From Mycolicibacterium crocinum (GTDB lineage Bacteria; Actinomycetota; Actinomycetes; Mycobacteriales; Mycobacteriaceae), in assembly GCF_022370635.2 (NCBI RefSeq), contig NZ_CP092362.2, forward strand, positions 3,472,001-3,536,000: a stretch of DNA of 64,000 bases. The letters run 5' to 3'. This document shows positions 62,727 to 64,000 of this stretch, piece by piece. The position numbers were made by a program, and so were the translations under genes. Under the pieces are notes generated by a model, which was given only the letters and a program-made list of their open reading frames with translations, ran no database searches and was not told the origin of the DNA. Numbering within the stretch: the first letter of the stretch is position 1; each line of letters starts with the position of its first letter.

Positions 62727-64000
62727 TCAGTCGGCCTTGAGCATCGGGATGCCCTCGCTGGTGGAGAACTGGGCGTCCTCCTGACTGGCGAGCCCCATCG
62801 ACACCAGGGTGCGCGGAAAGATCAGGTCCGTGAGGTATGCCAGGCCGACCGCCCAGCGGTTGACTGCTCGCGGAATCGCGTAGAGGTGGTAGGCGCGGGT
62901 GACAGCCTTCGCAGGCAGACCCGAGACCTGAATGTTGAGCGGGTTGGCCACCGCCTTGTGCGGGCCGAGGTCGACGACCAGCCCCATGTTGCGGTGCTTG
63001 TAGTCCTTGGGCGTTCCGAACCCGAGGCTGGCGGCGACGTTGCGCGCCAACGCTTTTCCCTGCCGCACGGCATGCTGGGCGGTCGGCGGCGTGATCGTGC
63101 CGGGTTGGGTCAGGTCTGGGACGGCTGCGGCGTCGCCTGCGGCGAACACGTCGGGATGGCCGGGCACCCGCAGGTCGGCGCCGACCTTGAGCCTGCCCTT
63201 CTCGGTGGGCAGACCCAGCGTCTCGATCAACGGCGCGGCGGTCACCCCCGTCACCCATGCCACCGTCCGGGTATCCAGGCGCGAATCATCGCTGAGCACA
63301 ACGTGATCGGCGTGTACTTCCTTGAGCGTCAGACCCAGCCGCACGTCGATGCCGCGGTCGTGCAGCACCTTCATGGCCGCCTTGCCGAGCTTCTCACCCA
63401 CCTCGGGCATCACCTGTTCGGCGAGATCCAGCAGGACGAAGCGCACCGACTCGGGATCGAAGCCCATCTGACGGGCCGCGGCGTCGGCGAGAGCTCGTAG
63501 CTGCACGACGAGTTCGGTGCCCGAATAGGACGCGCCCACCACCACGATCGTGCGCCGGCCTGCCGCCACCGCCGGGTCGTCGTCGATGCTGGCAAGCTCC
63601 AGCTGCTCGAGGAAGTGGTCACGCAGATAGAGCGCCTCGGCGATCGACTTCAGTCCGCGTGCGTAAGTTGCCAGACCAGGGATGTCGAACAACCGCGTCA
63701 CCGAACCGGGGGTGAGCACCAGCCGATCCCAGGCCAACTCGTGAGTGCGATCCTCGGGGTCGGTGTAGGCCAGCGTGTGCCCCGTCAGGTCGGCGCTGTC
63801 CACCCGGCCTCGAATCACTCGAACGCCGGGCAGCGTGCCGGCCAGGGGTATGGAGACGAACCGCGCGTCGACCAGTCCGCCGGCCACGTCGGGTAGCAGC
63901 GGCGTATAGAGCATGTAGTCGATCGGCGAGATGAGAGTGATCTGCACGTCCGCGTCCTGCCTGCGGAGCCGCCGCTGCAGGCGGCGCGCACACTCGAACC
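62727..64000 (-). CDS. NDH-2-like NAD(P)/FAD-dependent oxidoreductase (5' end missing)
   Basis: At least 424 codons, open to the right edge; the reading frame continues past the GTG at 63947 (residues FECARRLQRRLRRQDAD precede it), so the true start and the first GxGxxG lie outside the window. Visible parts are ISPIDYMLYTPLLPDVAGG, the NADH-binding motif VVVGASYSGTELVVQL, and the second FAD segment DVFAAGDAAAVPD. It resembles type II NADH dehydrogenases, which pass electrons to quinones at the membrane; another pyridine-nucleotide disulfide-type oxidoreductase is possible. It abuts the end of the convergent reductase gene. Confidence 0.87.
   Translation of the reverse strand, partial: FECARRLQRRLRRQDADVQITLISPIDYMLYTPLLPDVAGGLVDARFVSIPLAGTLPGVRVIRGRVDSADLTGHTLAYTDPEDRTHELAWDRLVLTPGSVTRLFDIPGLATYARGLKSIAEALYLRDHFLEQLELASIDDDPAVAAGRRTIVVVGASYSGTELVVQLRALADAAARQMGFDPESVRFVLLDLAEQVMPEVGEKLGKAAMKVLHDRGIDVRLGLTLKEVHADHVVLSDDSRLDTRTVAWVTGVTAAPLIETLGLPTEKGRLKVGADLRVPGHPDVFAAGDAAAVPDLTQPGTITPPTAQHAVRQGKALARNVAASLGFGTPKDYKHRNMGLVVDLGPHKAVANPLNIQVSGLPAKAVTRAYHLYAIPRAVNRWAVGLAYLTDLIFPRTLVSMGLASQEDAQFSTSEGIPMLKAD

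Noticed and set aside
62727..63947. A complete 406-aa oxidoreductase starting at GTG 63947
   Set aside because: The frame stays open to the window edge and the upstream residues fit the family, so the gene is partial and the GTG is internal.

Overview
The window is high-GC actinobacterial DNA from a mycobacterium, most likely a fast-growing environmental Mycolicibacterium-type species. The order blaI, M56 protease, gnd, guaB1, two CBS transporters, glcB, gcvP, MerR, DUF151, MerR, garA, gcvH, DUF881, sbp, DUF881, pgsA2, secA2, bacA, then flavoprotein, TetR, serine protease and sterol desaturase follows Mycobacterium tuberculosis Rv1846c back to Rv1814. The rest (allantoin operon, IS110 element, kinase and redox genes) is accessory. 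No rRNA, tRNA or CRISPR array was seen. No gap without a gene exceeds 300 bases; the largest (646-884, 17002-17269, 17915-18159, 55035-55252, 55907-56138) are described below.

Left region (1-14160): a partial FhuF-like iron gene behind a clear IdeR box; a blaI/M56 protease pair; 6-phosphogluconate dehydrogenase; GuaB1; two CBS-domain membrane proteins, perhaps preceded by a 40-codon coupled small ORF; a potassium channel; a protein usually labelled 3-methyladenine glycosylase; malate synthase G; an Rv1836c-like membrane protein; and a small exported protein.

Core region (14161-25438, minus strand): glycine decarboxylase GcvP behind a tandem glycine riboswitch, two MerR regulators, a DUF151 protein, the FHA metabolic switch GarA, GcvH, the DUF881/Sbp membrane set, a CDP-alcohol phosphatidyltransferase and SecA2. 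BacA follows on the plus strand.

Middle region (27578-43325): a VOC protein and a KstD-like flavoprotein behind an excellent KstR-type box; a TetR/nitroreductase divergent pair with two matching operators; an exported serine protease; an amine-oxidase-type flavoprotein; a two-part KhtTU-like K+/H+ antiporter; a sterol desaturase; a carboxylesterase; a paired SMR exporter; an MFS transporter; MalQ; a Nudix protein; an F420-type oxidoreductase; and an NTF2-like protein.

Allantoin locus (43401-55906): eleven minus-strand genes, mostly with 4-base ATGA/GTGA overlaps, encode an Opp/Dpp-type ABC importer, an isochorismatase-family hydrolase, a metallo-beta-lactamase-fold protein, allantoinase, an Asp/Glu-racemase-family protein lacking one catalytic Cys, allantoicase, an unrecognised 191-aa protein and a 2-oxoglutarate oxygenase. 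A divergent TetR gene and two matching CTGTC-N4-GACAG operators lie at the head. No recognisable ureidoglycolate lyase is present although the pathway needs that step. The product glyoxylate could feed malate synthase, encoded earlier in the window.

Right region (55907-64000): an IS110-family element with a structured noncoding 5' end (candidate bridge RNA), lying directly before the start codon of a PknF-like kinase; a 4Fe-4S (6-4)-type photolyase; a small exported protein; a ferritin-like protein translationally coupled to a ferredoxin-type reductase; and an NDH-2-like flavoprotein that runs off the right edge.
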